Part shown: positions 1 through 5,850 of the stretch, in pieces | Layout of the letters: the number at the start of each line of letters is the position of its first letter | How positions within the stretch are numbered: position 1 is the first letter of the stretch | DNA from: Candidatus Brocadiaceae bacterium | GTDB lineage: Bacteria; Planctomycetota; Brocadiia; Brocadiales; Brocadiaceae | Direction: 5' to 3' | Length of the DNA: 6,427 nt | Assembly: GCA_024653795.1 (NCBI GenBank) | Contig: JANLHY010000139.1 | Location: 1-6,427, forward strand | Made by a program: the position numbers and the translations under genes | The notes under the pieces: model-generated | Database searches by the model: none | Told to the model about the DNA's origin: nothing | What the model saw: only the letters and a program-made list of their open reading frames with translations

Positions 1-1
1 A

Positions 2-154
2 TCTCCCGAAACTATTCCCAAAGGAGAGATAAGTAAATTTACCATTGCGGCAATGCTCTTCCTTTTGTTCTTTGTGCTGGTTATCAGTTTCTATGTGCCA
101 CCACTTCTGCGTGAAATACTTAGTCGTGTCTATGATATTATAAGGAATGTGTAA
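2..154 (+). CDS. Hydrogenase-4 subunit F-like (NuoL/antiporter family), C-terminal end
   Basis: Partial gene entering from the left edge; the frame starting at base 2 gives the last 50 residues and a TAA stop. The peptide has a charged loop (KGEISK), one hydrophobic membrane helix (AAMLFLLFFVLVISFYV) and a short amphipathic tail beginning VPPLLREIL. This tail resembles the end of HyfF/HycC-type proton-conducting membrane subunits, which form the antiporter-like arm of group 4 hydrogenases and complex I. The stop overlaps the next start by one base (TAATG), so translation is probably coupled to the hydrogenase large subunit. The assignment rests mainly on that neighbour and on the helix-plus-PP tail; a NuoL/MrpD-like label is equally possible from 50 residues. 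Confidence 0.7.
   Translation, partial: SPETIPKGEISKFTIAAMLFLLFFVLVISFYVPPLLREILSRVYDIIRNV
142..146 (+). promoter_or_regulatory. Ribosome binding site of the hydrogenase large subunit gene
   Basis: AAGGA lies 7 bases before the ATG at 154, inside the last codons of the upstream gene. It supports that start and tight operon organisation. Confidence 0.7.
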
Positions 155-1749
155 TGAGTAACAACAGGCAATTCTATATCGATACTTTGTCCAGCCAATT
201 CAAAGAGGTTATTTCCATCACGAAAAGTTTTCTGGAAAACGAAATATATATCTCCACAAAAAAGGAAAATCTTGTGGAAGTGTGTATGTATATCCGGGAT
301 ACATTTCATGCAGTTCTTTCCTCTATGATCTGTAATGATGAAAGAAGTATAGACAAGTATTTCAAAATCTACTACGTTTTTTCTATGCCTCGTGCGGATA
401 TCTTCTTGATTGTTAATGTGCCTATCAGTGAACAACAACCTGAATTCCCATCAATTACCCCAAAAATACCAGCAGCCCATTGGTATGAGCGTGAGATTAA
501 GGATATGTTCGGGCTTGAACCAGTTGGGCATCCCGACCCATACACGCTTGTATTGCACGGGAATATGCCCGAAAAGACCTATCCTTTAAGGAAAGATTTT
601 GATATTAATACCCGCATACCCCTTCAAGAATCCAAATTGCCGTTTTTTAGAGTAGAAGGAGAAGGGGTTTTTGAAATACCGGTTGGCCCTATTCATGCTG
701 GTATTATTGAGCCTGGTCATTTTAGGTTTAGCGCGGTAGGCGATAGTATATTTTACTTAGACGCAAAGCTCTTTTATACGCACAAAGGAACGGAGAAGAT
801 CTTTGAAGCTATGCCATATACAAAGGCTCTCTTTCTTGCAGAAAGAATTTGTGGTGTTTGCGCAGCCTCTCATGCAACAGGTTATTGTCAGGCTATTGAG
901 AAGGTCGCAGGTATTGAAATTCCACCGCGTGCAAAATTTATACGGACTATTGTTTTAGAATTGGAAAGGCTTTACAATCATATTGGTGATGTGGGCAATA
1001 TCTGTGCGGGCGCTGCATTCCTTTTAGGAATCGCACATGGGTTCAGGATTCGTGAATACATACAGCAGCTCAATGAAACCATAACGGGTAATCGGTATTT
1101 AAGGGGGATGCTCACCATGGGCGGTGTGCGATTTGATATAAATGACGACCTTAAAAAACATATTTTATCACTACTTAACCATATTAAAAAGGATTTCAAA
1201 GAGCTTACGAATATTATGTTTGCATCTTCCTCTTTGTTGGACCGACTTGAAACCACTGGCAGACTTTCCACAGAGATCGCCCGAGGGTTAGGAGTTGTTG
1301 GTGTTGCTGCAAGGGCATCTGGTATTGCTACCGATACCAGGATTATCCACCCTTATGCGGCTTATGGCGAAGTAGATTTTGATATTCCTATCTTCCATTA
1401 TGAGGGGGATGTCCTTGCAAGGGTGCGGGTCAGGGTTGATGAGGTCTATCAGTCTATGTATATTATTGAGCAATGCTTTGATAAAATGTCTGAAGGTCCT
1501 ATAAAAACCTCGGTTAAGGAGGAGATTCCACCTTACAGACAGGCATTGAGCTACGTGGAATCACCCCGTGGTGAAAATATTTACTGGATCATGACGGCGC
1601 CGAACAATATGTTATACCGATATAAGGTGCGTTCCCCTTCTTTCTGTAACTGGCCGGCTATTCCTTTTACGATTCCAGGAAATATTGTTCCAGATTTTCC
1701 ACTGATTAATAAGAGTTTCGAGTTATGTTATTCATGTACTGATTTATAA
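154..1749 (+). CDS. Group 4 [NiFe] hydrogenase large subunit, fused NuoC/NuoD-type (HyfG/HycE-like)
   Basis: Catalytic subunit of a membrane-bound [NiFe] hydrogenase, which interconverts protons and H2 on the cytoplasmic side. Residues about 1-150 are a NuoC-like domain (WYEREIKDMFGL near 110-121, then GHPDP). The rest is NuoD-like. The group 4 signature GPIHAGIIEPGHF is at 178-190. The L1 motif RICGVC contains C233 and C236, with H240 following; the L2 motif CYSC contains C525 and C528. All four expected Ni ligands are therefore present, which separates it from complex I subunits that lost them. Two oddities: the residues before L2 are EL rather than the usual DP, and the protein ends three residues after C528 (TDL), so there is no C-terminal extension for a HycI-type protease to remove. 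In this it resembles CooH-like members. Length (531 aa) is normal for a mature C/D fusion. The formate- or CO-linked partner cannot be told from here. Confidence 0.93.
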   Translation: MSNNRQFYIDTLSSQFKEVISITKSFLENEIYISTKKENLVEVCMYIRDTFHAVLSSMICNDERSIDKYFKIYYVFSMPRADIFLIVNVPISEQQPEFPSITPKIPAAHWYEREIKDMFGLEPVGHPDPYTLVLHGNMPEKTYPLRKDFDINTRIPLQESKLPFFRVEGEGVFEIPVGPIHAGIIEPGHFRFSAVGDSIFYLDAKLFYTHKGTEKIFEAMPYTKALFLAERICGVCAASHATGYCQAIEKVAGIEIPPRAKFIRTIVLELERLYNHIGDVGNICAGAAFLLGIAHGFRIREYIQQLNETITGNRYLRGMLTMGGVRFDINDDLKKHILSLLNHIKKDFKELTNIMFASSSLLDRLETTGRLSTEIARGLGVVGVAARASGIATDTRIIHPYAAYGEVDFDIPIFHYEGDVLARVRVRVDEVYQSMYIIEQCFDKMSEGPIKTSVKEEIPPYRQALSYVESPRGENIYWIMTAPNNMLYRYKVRSPSFCNWPAIPFTIPGNIVPDFPLINKSFELCYSCTDL

Positions 1750-1752
1750 ATT

Positions 1753-1758
1753 GATTTT
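1753..1758 (+). repeat. Candidate target-site duplication, left copy (GATTTT)
   Basis: GATTTT directly abuts the outer end of the left inverted repeat and recurs at 2217-2222 directly outside the right one. This is the arrangement expected of a 6-bp target duplication. The motif is T-rich, so coincidence is possible. Confidence 0.5.
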
Positions 1759-1786
1759 GCCACGAAGACACAAAGGCACGAAGAAA
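1759..1786 (+). repeat. Left inverted repeat of the GxxExxY unit
   Basis: It begins GCCACGAAGACACAAAGG. From 1761 it consists of three 8-base steps of the form CACRAAGR: CACGAAGA, CACAAAGG, CACGAAGA. Mismatches to the right arm are at only three positions (1764, 1780, 1784). Its inner end supplies the purine-rich sequence before the GxxExxY start codon, so pairing of the two arms in mRNA could mask that ribosome binding site. Confidence 0.85.
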
Positions 1787-1791
1787 GAAAA

Positions 1792-2184
1792 ATGGATTAC
1801 AAACCTCTTTCTAAAGAAGATGAAGAAATAGCAACAAAAATTGTAGATGCAGCATACTGCGTTCATAGAGAACTTGGACCCGGTTTACTTGAAAAGGTAT
1901 ATGAAGTCTGTTTTTGTCATGAGCTCTCAAAAAGGAGTCTTTCATATCAAAGACAAGTAGAAGTCCCTATTGTTTATGATGGTATTACATTTGACGCAGG
2001 ATTCAGGTTAGATGTGCTAGTTGAGAATCTTGTTATATGTGAGCTCAAAGCAGTAGATGAAACGAATCCTGTCTGGGAAGCTCAATTATTAAGTCATTTA
2101 AAATTATCAGGAAAACGTTTGGGTTTTCTTATTAACTTTAATGTAAAATACATCAAGGACGGTATTAAACGTATTATACTTTAA
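1792..2184 (+). CDS. GxxExxY protein (PD-(D/E)XK nuclease-like, TIGR04256/PF13366 type)
   Basis: A 130-residue protein with the family's defining motif G31-L-L-E34-K-V-Y37 after a helical N-terminus (VHRELGPG). A PD-(D/E)XK-like core follows: D74 in FRLDVLV, then E84-L-K86 in ICELKAV, and Q98 in AQLLSHLKLSG. D74, E84 and K86 are the probable metal-binding and catalytic residues, so the nuclease-like site appears intact. The biochemical role of GxxExxY proteins is not established as far as I know; they are small and often multicopy. The start is fixed by the inverted repeat that ends 5 bases upstream. The Shine-Dalgarno is weak (GAAGAAAG, inside the repeat). It lies in the direction of the hydrogenase operon and is probably cotranscribed, but nothing in the protein suggests a hydrogenase role. 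Confidence 0.92.
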   Translation: MDYKPLSKEDEEIATKIVDAAYCVHRELGPGLLEKVYEVCFCHELSKRSLSYQRQVEVPIVYDGITFDAGFRLDVLVENLVICELKAVDETNPVWEAQLLSHLKLSGKRLGFLINFNVKYIKDGIKRIIL

Positions 2185-2188
2185 TCTT

Positions 2189-2216
2189 TTCCTTTGTGCC
2201 TTTGTGTCTTAGTGGC
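2189..2216 (-). repeat. Right inverted repeat of the GxxExxY unit
   Basis: Read on the minus strand it begins GCCACTAAGACACAAAGG and matches the left arm at 25 of 28 positions, including 15 consecutive bases (AAGACACAAAGGCAC). It too is built of 8-base steps (CACTAAGA, CACAAAGG, CACAAAGG). It starts 5 bases after the GxxExxY stop codon and ends 18 bases before the small-subunit start codon. Confidence 0.85.
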
Positions 2217-2222
2217 GATTTT
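2217..2222 (+). repeat. Candidate target-site duplication, right copy (GATTTT)
   Basis: Same six bases, same orientation as 1753-1758, directly outside the right inverted repeat. The following bases TAGG supply the only weak ribosome binding site (AGG, 8 bases before ATG 2235) of the small subunit gene. Confidence 0.5.
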
Positions 2223-2234
2223 TAGGTTTTTAAA

Positions 2235-3026
2235 ATGTTTACAAAATTTCAAAAAAGTTTTCAAACGGGTATAGTTACCTCAAAATATCCAAAAGAAAAA
2301 GTACCCGCTCCTTTGCGTTTTCGGGGCAGGATTGAGATAGATAACGAGCGGTGTAAGCAGTGCAATGTGTGCGTGGAGGTGTGTCCAACAAATGCTTATA
2401 CCTGGGTTGAAGAAAACGGGAAGCGATACCTACAGTTGGATCATGCTAAATGCGTATTTTGCGGCATGTGTGAAGAAGCATGTCCTTACAAAGCTATCAG
2501 GATTACCAATGATTTTGAGCTTGCGGCAACAAATAAGGAAGACCTTTTAGTTAAGGCAGGGCTTGACACAACAGCGCCAGTTGAGGAACTTGGGAGCAAA
2601 CTAAAAGAAAAGATATTTTCTGTGTTTAGACGTTCACTCCACGTTCGTGAAGTGGATGCCGGCTCTTGCAACGGATGCGAATGGGAGGTAGTTGCCTTAT
2701 ACAGCAGTCCCATACATGATTTACAGAGATTTGGTATTGATATTGTTGCATCTCCACGCCATGCCGATTGTCTGCTTGTTACCGGACCTCCAACAAGAAA
2801 TCTCGAAACCGCCTTGATAAAAACCTATCATGCCACCCCTGAGCCGAAGATGGTTATTGCCCTGGGCGCGTGTGCATGCAGCGGAGGTATCTTCGGTAAT
2901 TGTTATGCCACTAAAAATGGTATTGATAATGTTGTTCCCGTAGATGTCTACATCCCTGGTTGCCCTCCAAGGCCACAGGCTATCATATACGGATTCCTGC
3001 TAGCATTGGAAAGAATTGGCAAATAG
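2235..3026 (+). CDS. Group 4 [NiFe] hydrogenase small subunit with N-terminal 2x[4Fe-4S] ferredoxin domain (HyfH/HyfI-like fusion)
   Basis: Electron-transfer subunit of the membrane-bound hydrogenase. Residues about 30-95 form a two-cluster ferredoxin domain (C40, C43, C46, C50-P and C73, C76, C79, C83-P), corresponding to separate HycF/HyfH or NuoI-like subunits. Residues about 135-263 are a NuoB/HycG-like domain that carries the cluster next to the Ni-Fe site: C145-N-G-C148, GACAC (C213, probably the ligand, and C215) and PGC243PP. One polypeptide therefore carries three [4Fe-4S] clusters. A linker of about 40 residues (95-134) joins the domains. The large subunit gene would normally be the direct neighbour; the GxxExxY unit now separates them by 485 bases. 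The stop is only 67 bases from the stop of the convergent nucleotidyltransferase gene. Confidence 0.93.
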   Translation: MFTKFQKSFQTGIVTSKYPKEKVPAPLRFRGRIEIDNERCKQCNVCVEVCPTNAYTWVEENGKRYLQLDHAKCVFCGMCEEACPYKAIRITNDFELAATNKEDLLVKAGLDTTAPVEELGSKLKEKIFSVFRRSLHVREVDAGSCNGCEWEVVALYSSPIHDLQRFGIDIVASPRHADCLLVTGPPTRNLETALIKTYHATPEPKMVIALGACACSGGIFGNCYATKNGIDNVVPVDVYIPGCPPRPQAIIYGFLLALERIGK

Positions 3027-3099
3027 GACAACCTTTACTTCGCTTTCCAACCTCTTATCACAAGAGCCAAAGCATTACCTGTGGAAGCGGTCGTTAGGA
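3026..3099 (-). other. Intergenic region between convergent genes; possible degraded attC at the end of the nucleotidyltransferase cassette
   Basis: On the minus strand TCCTAAC (3099-3093) overlaps the nucleotidyltransferase stop codon and fits the R'' core RYYYAAC at 6 of 7 positions. CGCTTCCA (3089-3082) can pair with TGGAAAGCG (3049-3041) with one bulged A, as in attC stems. The far core is poor (GTTGTCC at 3032-3026, or GTTGGAA at 3051-3045), so this is at best a decayed or truncated site. A small hairpin (CTCTT at 3052, AAGAG at 3062) lies inside. No terminator with a T-run is seen. Confidence 0.25.
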
Positions 3100-3882
3100 G
3101 GCAGTTTTTGCCCAGGCTATTTCTAATGACCAGCGAAATAGTTCATCTAGCTTTTCAGTATCGGGTCTAAAACTGTTCCCATCGGGCTTTTTGCTCCCAA
3201 GCCTTTCAAGTTCTGCCTCAACAAACTCGCTAATGATAGGTATTCTTGGCCCCTTATCTAGTTCTTGCCCGCCTTTTTTACACCTCAACAACTCTTTTAT
3301 GGCTTCCTTTAACTCCCTCGATGTTACTATGCGGTCAACCAAAACCTCAAATTCCATTGGTACAACCCCATAGCCTGCTTCGATCCACTTACACGCTAAT
3401 ATCGGACGGAGAACGTAAAAATATTTCTTCACCCACACGATTTCGCCTTTGAGGTATTCTCTAAAGTTGCCTTCGGCCATCTGTAGATAATGATAAAGGC
3501 AAGATTTGGGAGAATAATACTCCGGCATTAATGTTTTGATTTTATCTACAATATCAAGCCGTTGTTGATAAATTATGGGTGAATTTAACCATTCTAGCAA
3601 AGGCGGGTTTGACTTTCGGAAGAGTTTAAGGGCTTTTCTGATGTCCCAACCACTTAGGTCTATCAAATCGTTACTGGGTAGTTCAATCACATCTCGTTTT
3701 ACATTAATACCGAGATACCAATTTTGAGGATGAATATACAAAAAGCGCACATCATAATCACTATCTGCGGAAGGAAACCCCCAGGCCCTACTTCCAGACT
3801 CGCAAGCGTAAAAGATGCACACTCTTTCTTCTTGCTCAAGTCCTTGTAATCTGGCTTGAATTTCTTTCTTCATCTCATCCAT
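3094..3882 (-). CDS. Nucleotidyltransferase of the YcgL/RlaP-like type (PF10127)
   Basis: A 262-residue protein read from the ATG at 3882. The DNA polymerase beta-type active-site signature is near the N-terminus: G30-S31-R-A-W-G, then D42-Y-D44 (GSRAWGF...SDYD). This is the metal-binding pair of the superfamily that transfers nucleotides to RNA, proteins or small molecules. The GSRAWGF form, the following RFLYIHP and the LEWLNSPIIY stretch fit PF10127, which includes RlaP of RNA-repair gene sets. An in-frame GTG at 3930 would add 16 residues, but it lies inside the attC-like sequence and the fold does not need them. No good ribosome binding site precedes the ATG, which is common in integron cassettes. 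It follows the DUF5131 gene across the attC, so it is probably a separate cassette in the same direction. Substrate unknown. Confidence 0.8.
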   Translation of the reverse strand: MDEMKKEIQARLQGLEQEERVCIFYACESGSRAWGFPSADSDYDVRFLYIHPQNWYLGINVKRDVIELPSNDLIDLSGWDIRKALKLFRKSNPPLLEWLNSPIIYQQRLDIVDKIKTLMPEYYSPKSCLYHYLQMAEGNFREYLKGEIVWVKKYFYVLRPILACKWIEAGYGVVPMEFEVLVDRIVTSRELKEAIKELLRCKKGGQELDKGPRIPIISEFVEAELERLGSKKPDGNSFRPDTEKLDELFRWSLEIAWAKTAS

Positions 3883-3911
3883 GTATGTTCTTGGCGATAA
3901 ATTTTTCTGCG

Positions 3912-3983
3912 GCCTAACGACCAAGCTCACCTGCCGCTATGGAGCGAAGCGGAATAGCGGTCAGGTGTAGCGATTTGTTATGC
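3912..3983 (-). other. attC: Integron attC recombination site (72 bp)
   Basis: Read on the minus strand it begins with R'' GCATAAC (6/7 to RYYYAAC) and ends with R' GTTAGGC (7/7 to GTTRRRY). Between them CACCTG-A-CCGCTAT pairs with ATAGCGGCAGGTG, leaving one extrahelical A. A further GCT/AGC pair is offset by a second bulged A. The hairpin loop is 13 bases (TCCGCTTCGCTCC), and AAATC opposite TTGGTC forms an unpaired central spacer. Extrahelical bases on one arm, an unpaired spacer and conserved AAC/GTT ends are what integron integrases recognise on the folded strand. Both neighbouring genes run in the direction expected for cassettes. No intI is in the window, so this may be part of an integrase-less cassette cluster. 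Confidence 0.85.
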
Positions 3984-4714
3984 TCAATTTCTTCTTCAAG
4001 ATCAACGAGTTTTATAGGCATAGCGTCCCATGTTCTTCCTTCCAATAGTCTTCCGGTTTTATTTTTATTGATTCCACCCCATTGCTTGAAAAAGAATGGT
4101 ACGTTTTGTTCAATACATTGTTCTTTAATTTGTATTACCCATTCTTCTTTCATTGGCCTGGCCCCTGGTCCTGATTCTCCTCCTACAATTACCCAATCAA
4201 TATTGCTTAAGTTAAGAGATGCAAGTGGCCCAAGCAGTGGTTCTAATGACAAAAATCTTATGGCAGCGGGTACCCATTTTAAATCATCAATTCTGAATTT
4301 TGCCGCTTCATTTTCTACGCTGACGCCTATCCAAACATTTTTTTGCCAATCAAGTCTTGATGCTAATTCTATCAAACGTGAGGACCGTTTAGTGAGAATC
4401 TGAAATTGATGCCAATAGGCTTGTTTCATAATATCAAAAATCTTATATATAAAAGAATCCGAAACCTGTTCATGGAACAAGTCGCTCATAGAATTGACAA
4501 ATATGGTCCGCGGCTTTTTCCAGCGCAAGGGATATTCCAGAACATGTTCATGAAGAGTAACTTGAAAACCGTTAGCATAATTGAGTTGCCCCATCATATT
4601 TAATCTTTTTGCCATGCGCTCGGCATAACAGTTTTTACAACCCGAACTGATTTTTGTGCATCCGGTAACAGGATTCCAGGTGGATTCCGTCCATTCTATT
4701 TTGCTTATGGCCAT
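3914..4714 (-). CDS. Phage Gp37/Gp68-like DUF5131 protein (three-Cys motif enzyme, partner of TcmP)
   Basis: A 266-residue protein that opens with the family signature IEWTESTWNPVTGC and a three-cysteine motif C19-X6-C26-X2-C29-Y-A-E. Further family marks are VGGESGPGARPM at 177-188 and FFFKQWGG at 207-214. The clustered N-terminal cysteines resemble those of radical-SAM-like enzymes (with different spacing), so an Fe-S cluster is plausible but not shown. The start has a strong AGGAGG 4 bases upstream and overlaps the tcmP gene by 10 bases. The family-like part ends near residue 240; residues 245-266 (HNKSLHLTAIP...ELGR) are encoded by the attC site, and the TAG stop lies on the crossover core. 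Members of this family occur in phages and mobile islands. Catalytic activity unknown; nucleic-acid modification is an inference from partners. Confidence 0.87.
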   Translation of the reverse strand: MAISKIEWTESTWNPVTGCTKISSGCKNCYAERMAKRLNMMGQLNYANGFQVTLHEHVLEYPLRWKKPRTIFVNSMSDLFHEQVSDSFIYKIFDIMKQAYWHQFQILTKRSSRLIELASRLDWQKNVWIGVSVENEAAKFRIDDLKWVPAAIRFLSLEPLLGPLASLNLSNIDWVIVGGESGPGARPMKEEWVIQIKEQCIEQNVPFFFKQWGGINKNKTGRLLEGRTWDAMPIKLVDLEEEIEHNKSLHLTAIPLRSIAAGELGR

Positions 4715-5850
4715 TTTTCCTCCTGCTCGGGAAAAGTTACTATAATTTTATCACCGAATGTACCTTTGCGTGGTAGTTTTCCTTTTGGAATAATTGCCTC
4801 AATGGAACCCTCATCGTAAAGTTCACGCAAAACATCTTTATAGTTCTTTTTAATATAAGGCGTATCCACATTGTGCTTTTCATATATTTCCTGCATAGTG
4901 AGGCTTTGTCCCCTGAATGTGCCCAATAAATCTTCTTTTAAATCATCAAGTGGACGAGAAAGTTGAAACAGAAGTAATTGCCGTGGTAAAAAGTCCGATG
5001 GATTGTATTCGAATGAAGTCACGCCTTGCGTGTCGCTTGTACTCTCACGCGCCATAATATCCTTCATGATTTCATATCCACGGAAATGCTTGCTTACAAA
5101 AATAAGATGATGGCTTGTTCTTTTCCCTCTGTTATTCTTGTATCTGAACGGCAAAACATATCTCGATCCGTATACTTTTAGTGCCTGACACAACTCTTCA
5201 ATAATAAGTAACTCTCTCTGGTGTGAATCTTTTCCCCTTAATTTATTTCTTAATACTATCGCCTGCTCCTCACCAAACAGGGCTTTCATGTGCTCTTTTA
5301 CGGCTTCATTATCTATTCCCATATTTATACGATTGTAATTGAAAAAGAAGAGAGCATCACAACCCCAATCTTTTAATACAGAATTTACCAATCGAAGAGA
5401 AAGCCCTTTATAACCCCATGGATCAACGAAAAACAGGGTGGGAATAAGATTCATACTTCCAAACATCTTAACAATCTCTTCACCGACTTCCCGATTGTAA
5501 ACCTGTGGCTTGTATTTCAATGTTTCAATTCCAGGAATTTCTGCAATTGTCTTCTCTAATACTTTCGAGTTTTTTTCGTCCTTATCATTAAATATGGCTA
5601 CCAATCGTTCACGCAAATCTGGTTTTTCTATGGCATTGGATAATATTCTTAATGGTGTTGATTGGGTGCCATCTTTGTAACGACCGGGACCGGCAAAAAG
5701 ATCAATATACGCAATTTTTTGTGAGTATTGGGGGTAACGTTTCTGAGTGCTGATGATAACATTTGACCAGACATCAAAGTATTTGGCCACAATGGTTGAT
5801 TTGACCAAAGACTGTTCTTTCTGTTCTTCAAAAAAGCTATTGTCAGACAT
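4705..5850 (-). CDS. tcmP: Three-Cys-motif partner protein TcmP (methyltransferase-like)
   Basis: A 381-residue protein. The N-terminal stretch KSTIVAKYFDVWSNVI and the motif YIDLFAGPGRY (48-58) identify the TcmP family, named for its regular pairing with three-Cys DUF5131 proteins, which is exactly the context here. D50-L-F-A-G-P-G56 resembles SAM-binding motif I of class I methyltransferases, the acidic N88-D89 following a strand resembles motif II, and D143-P-W-G-Y (FFVDPWGYKG) sits where motif IV (DPPY-like) is expected. Residues about 317-352 (LTMQEIYEKHN...DEGSIEAII) look like a winged helix. A nucleic-acid methyltransferase or modification role is therefore plausible but inferred. AAGG 6 bases before the ATG supports the start. 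The last codons contain the ribosome binding site of the DUF5131 gene, so translation is coupled. Confidence 0.87.
   Translation of the reverse strand: MSDNSFFEEQKEQSLVKSTIVAKYFDVWSNVIISTQKRYPQYSQKIAYIDLFAGPGRYKDGTQSTPLRILSNAIEKPDLRERLVAIFNDKDEKNSKVLEKTIAEIPGIETLKYKPQVYNREVGEEIVKMFGSMNLIPTLFFVDPWGYKGLSLRLVNSVLKDWGCDALFFFNYNRINMGIDNEAVKEHMKALFGEEQAIVLRNKLRGKDSHQRELLIIEELCQALKVYGSRYVLPFRYKNNRGKRTSHHLIFVSKHFRGYEIMKDIMARESTSDTQGVTSFEYNPSDFLPRQLLLFQLSRPLDDLKEDLLGTFRGQSLTMQEIYEKHNVDTPYIKKNYKDVLRELYDEGSIEAIIPKGKLPRKGTFGDKIIVTFPEQEEKWP
4719..4724 (-). promoter_or_regulatory. Ribosome binding site of the DUF5131 gene, inside tcmP
   Basis: A perfect AGGAGG, four A residues, then ATG at 4714. It lies within the last codons of tcmP and fixes the DUF5131 start. 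It is the strongest Shine-Dalgarno in the three-gene module. Confidence 0.85.

Larger units (their letters stand above)
1759..2216 (+). mobile_element. 458-bp GxxExxY unit with terminal inverted repeats, inserted in the hydrogenase operon
   Basis: One gene fills almost the whole unit: the left repeat ends 5 bases before its ATG and the right repeat begins 5 bases after its stop codon. The two 28-base ends match at 25 positions when one is reverse-complemented, and GATTTT flanks both. No transposase is encoded, so it is either mobilised in trans or moves through the GxxExxY protein itself. Deleting the unit plus one GATTTT leaves a 21-bp gap between hydrogenase large and small subunit genes, typical of operon spacing. 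Both flanking proteins look intact. I recall related CACGAAG-rich repeats near GxxExxY genes in environmental genomes. That the unit is mobile is inference. Confidence 0.6.

Noticed and set aside
130..1473. Minus-strand open frames inside the hydrogenase large subunit gene
   Set aside because: They contain no recognisable domain and are explained by codon use of the real gene on the plus strand.
1720..1800. Truncation of the hydrogenase large subunit by the GxxExxY insertion
   Set aside because: The TAA at 1747-1749 lies before the GATTTT repeat and the inverted repeat, so the reading frame ended there before any insertion at this point.
3052..3066. Hairpin CTCTT-ATCAC-AAGAG between the convergent genes as a bidirectional terminator
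   Set aside because: Only a 5-bp stem, no G/C-rich core and no T-run on either side.
3883..3930. GTG start at 3930 for the nucleotidyltransferase
   Set aside because: It lies within the attC arm and adds 16 residues (SLVVRPQKNLSPRTY...) that look like translated recombination site and spacer; the ATG at 3882 is preferred, though it has no strong ribosome binding site.
3191..4603. Plus-strand open frames opposite the nucleotidyltransferase and DUF5131 genes
   Set aside because: They are low-complexity antisense readings without motifs or ribosome binding sites, opposite genes with clear family signatures.
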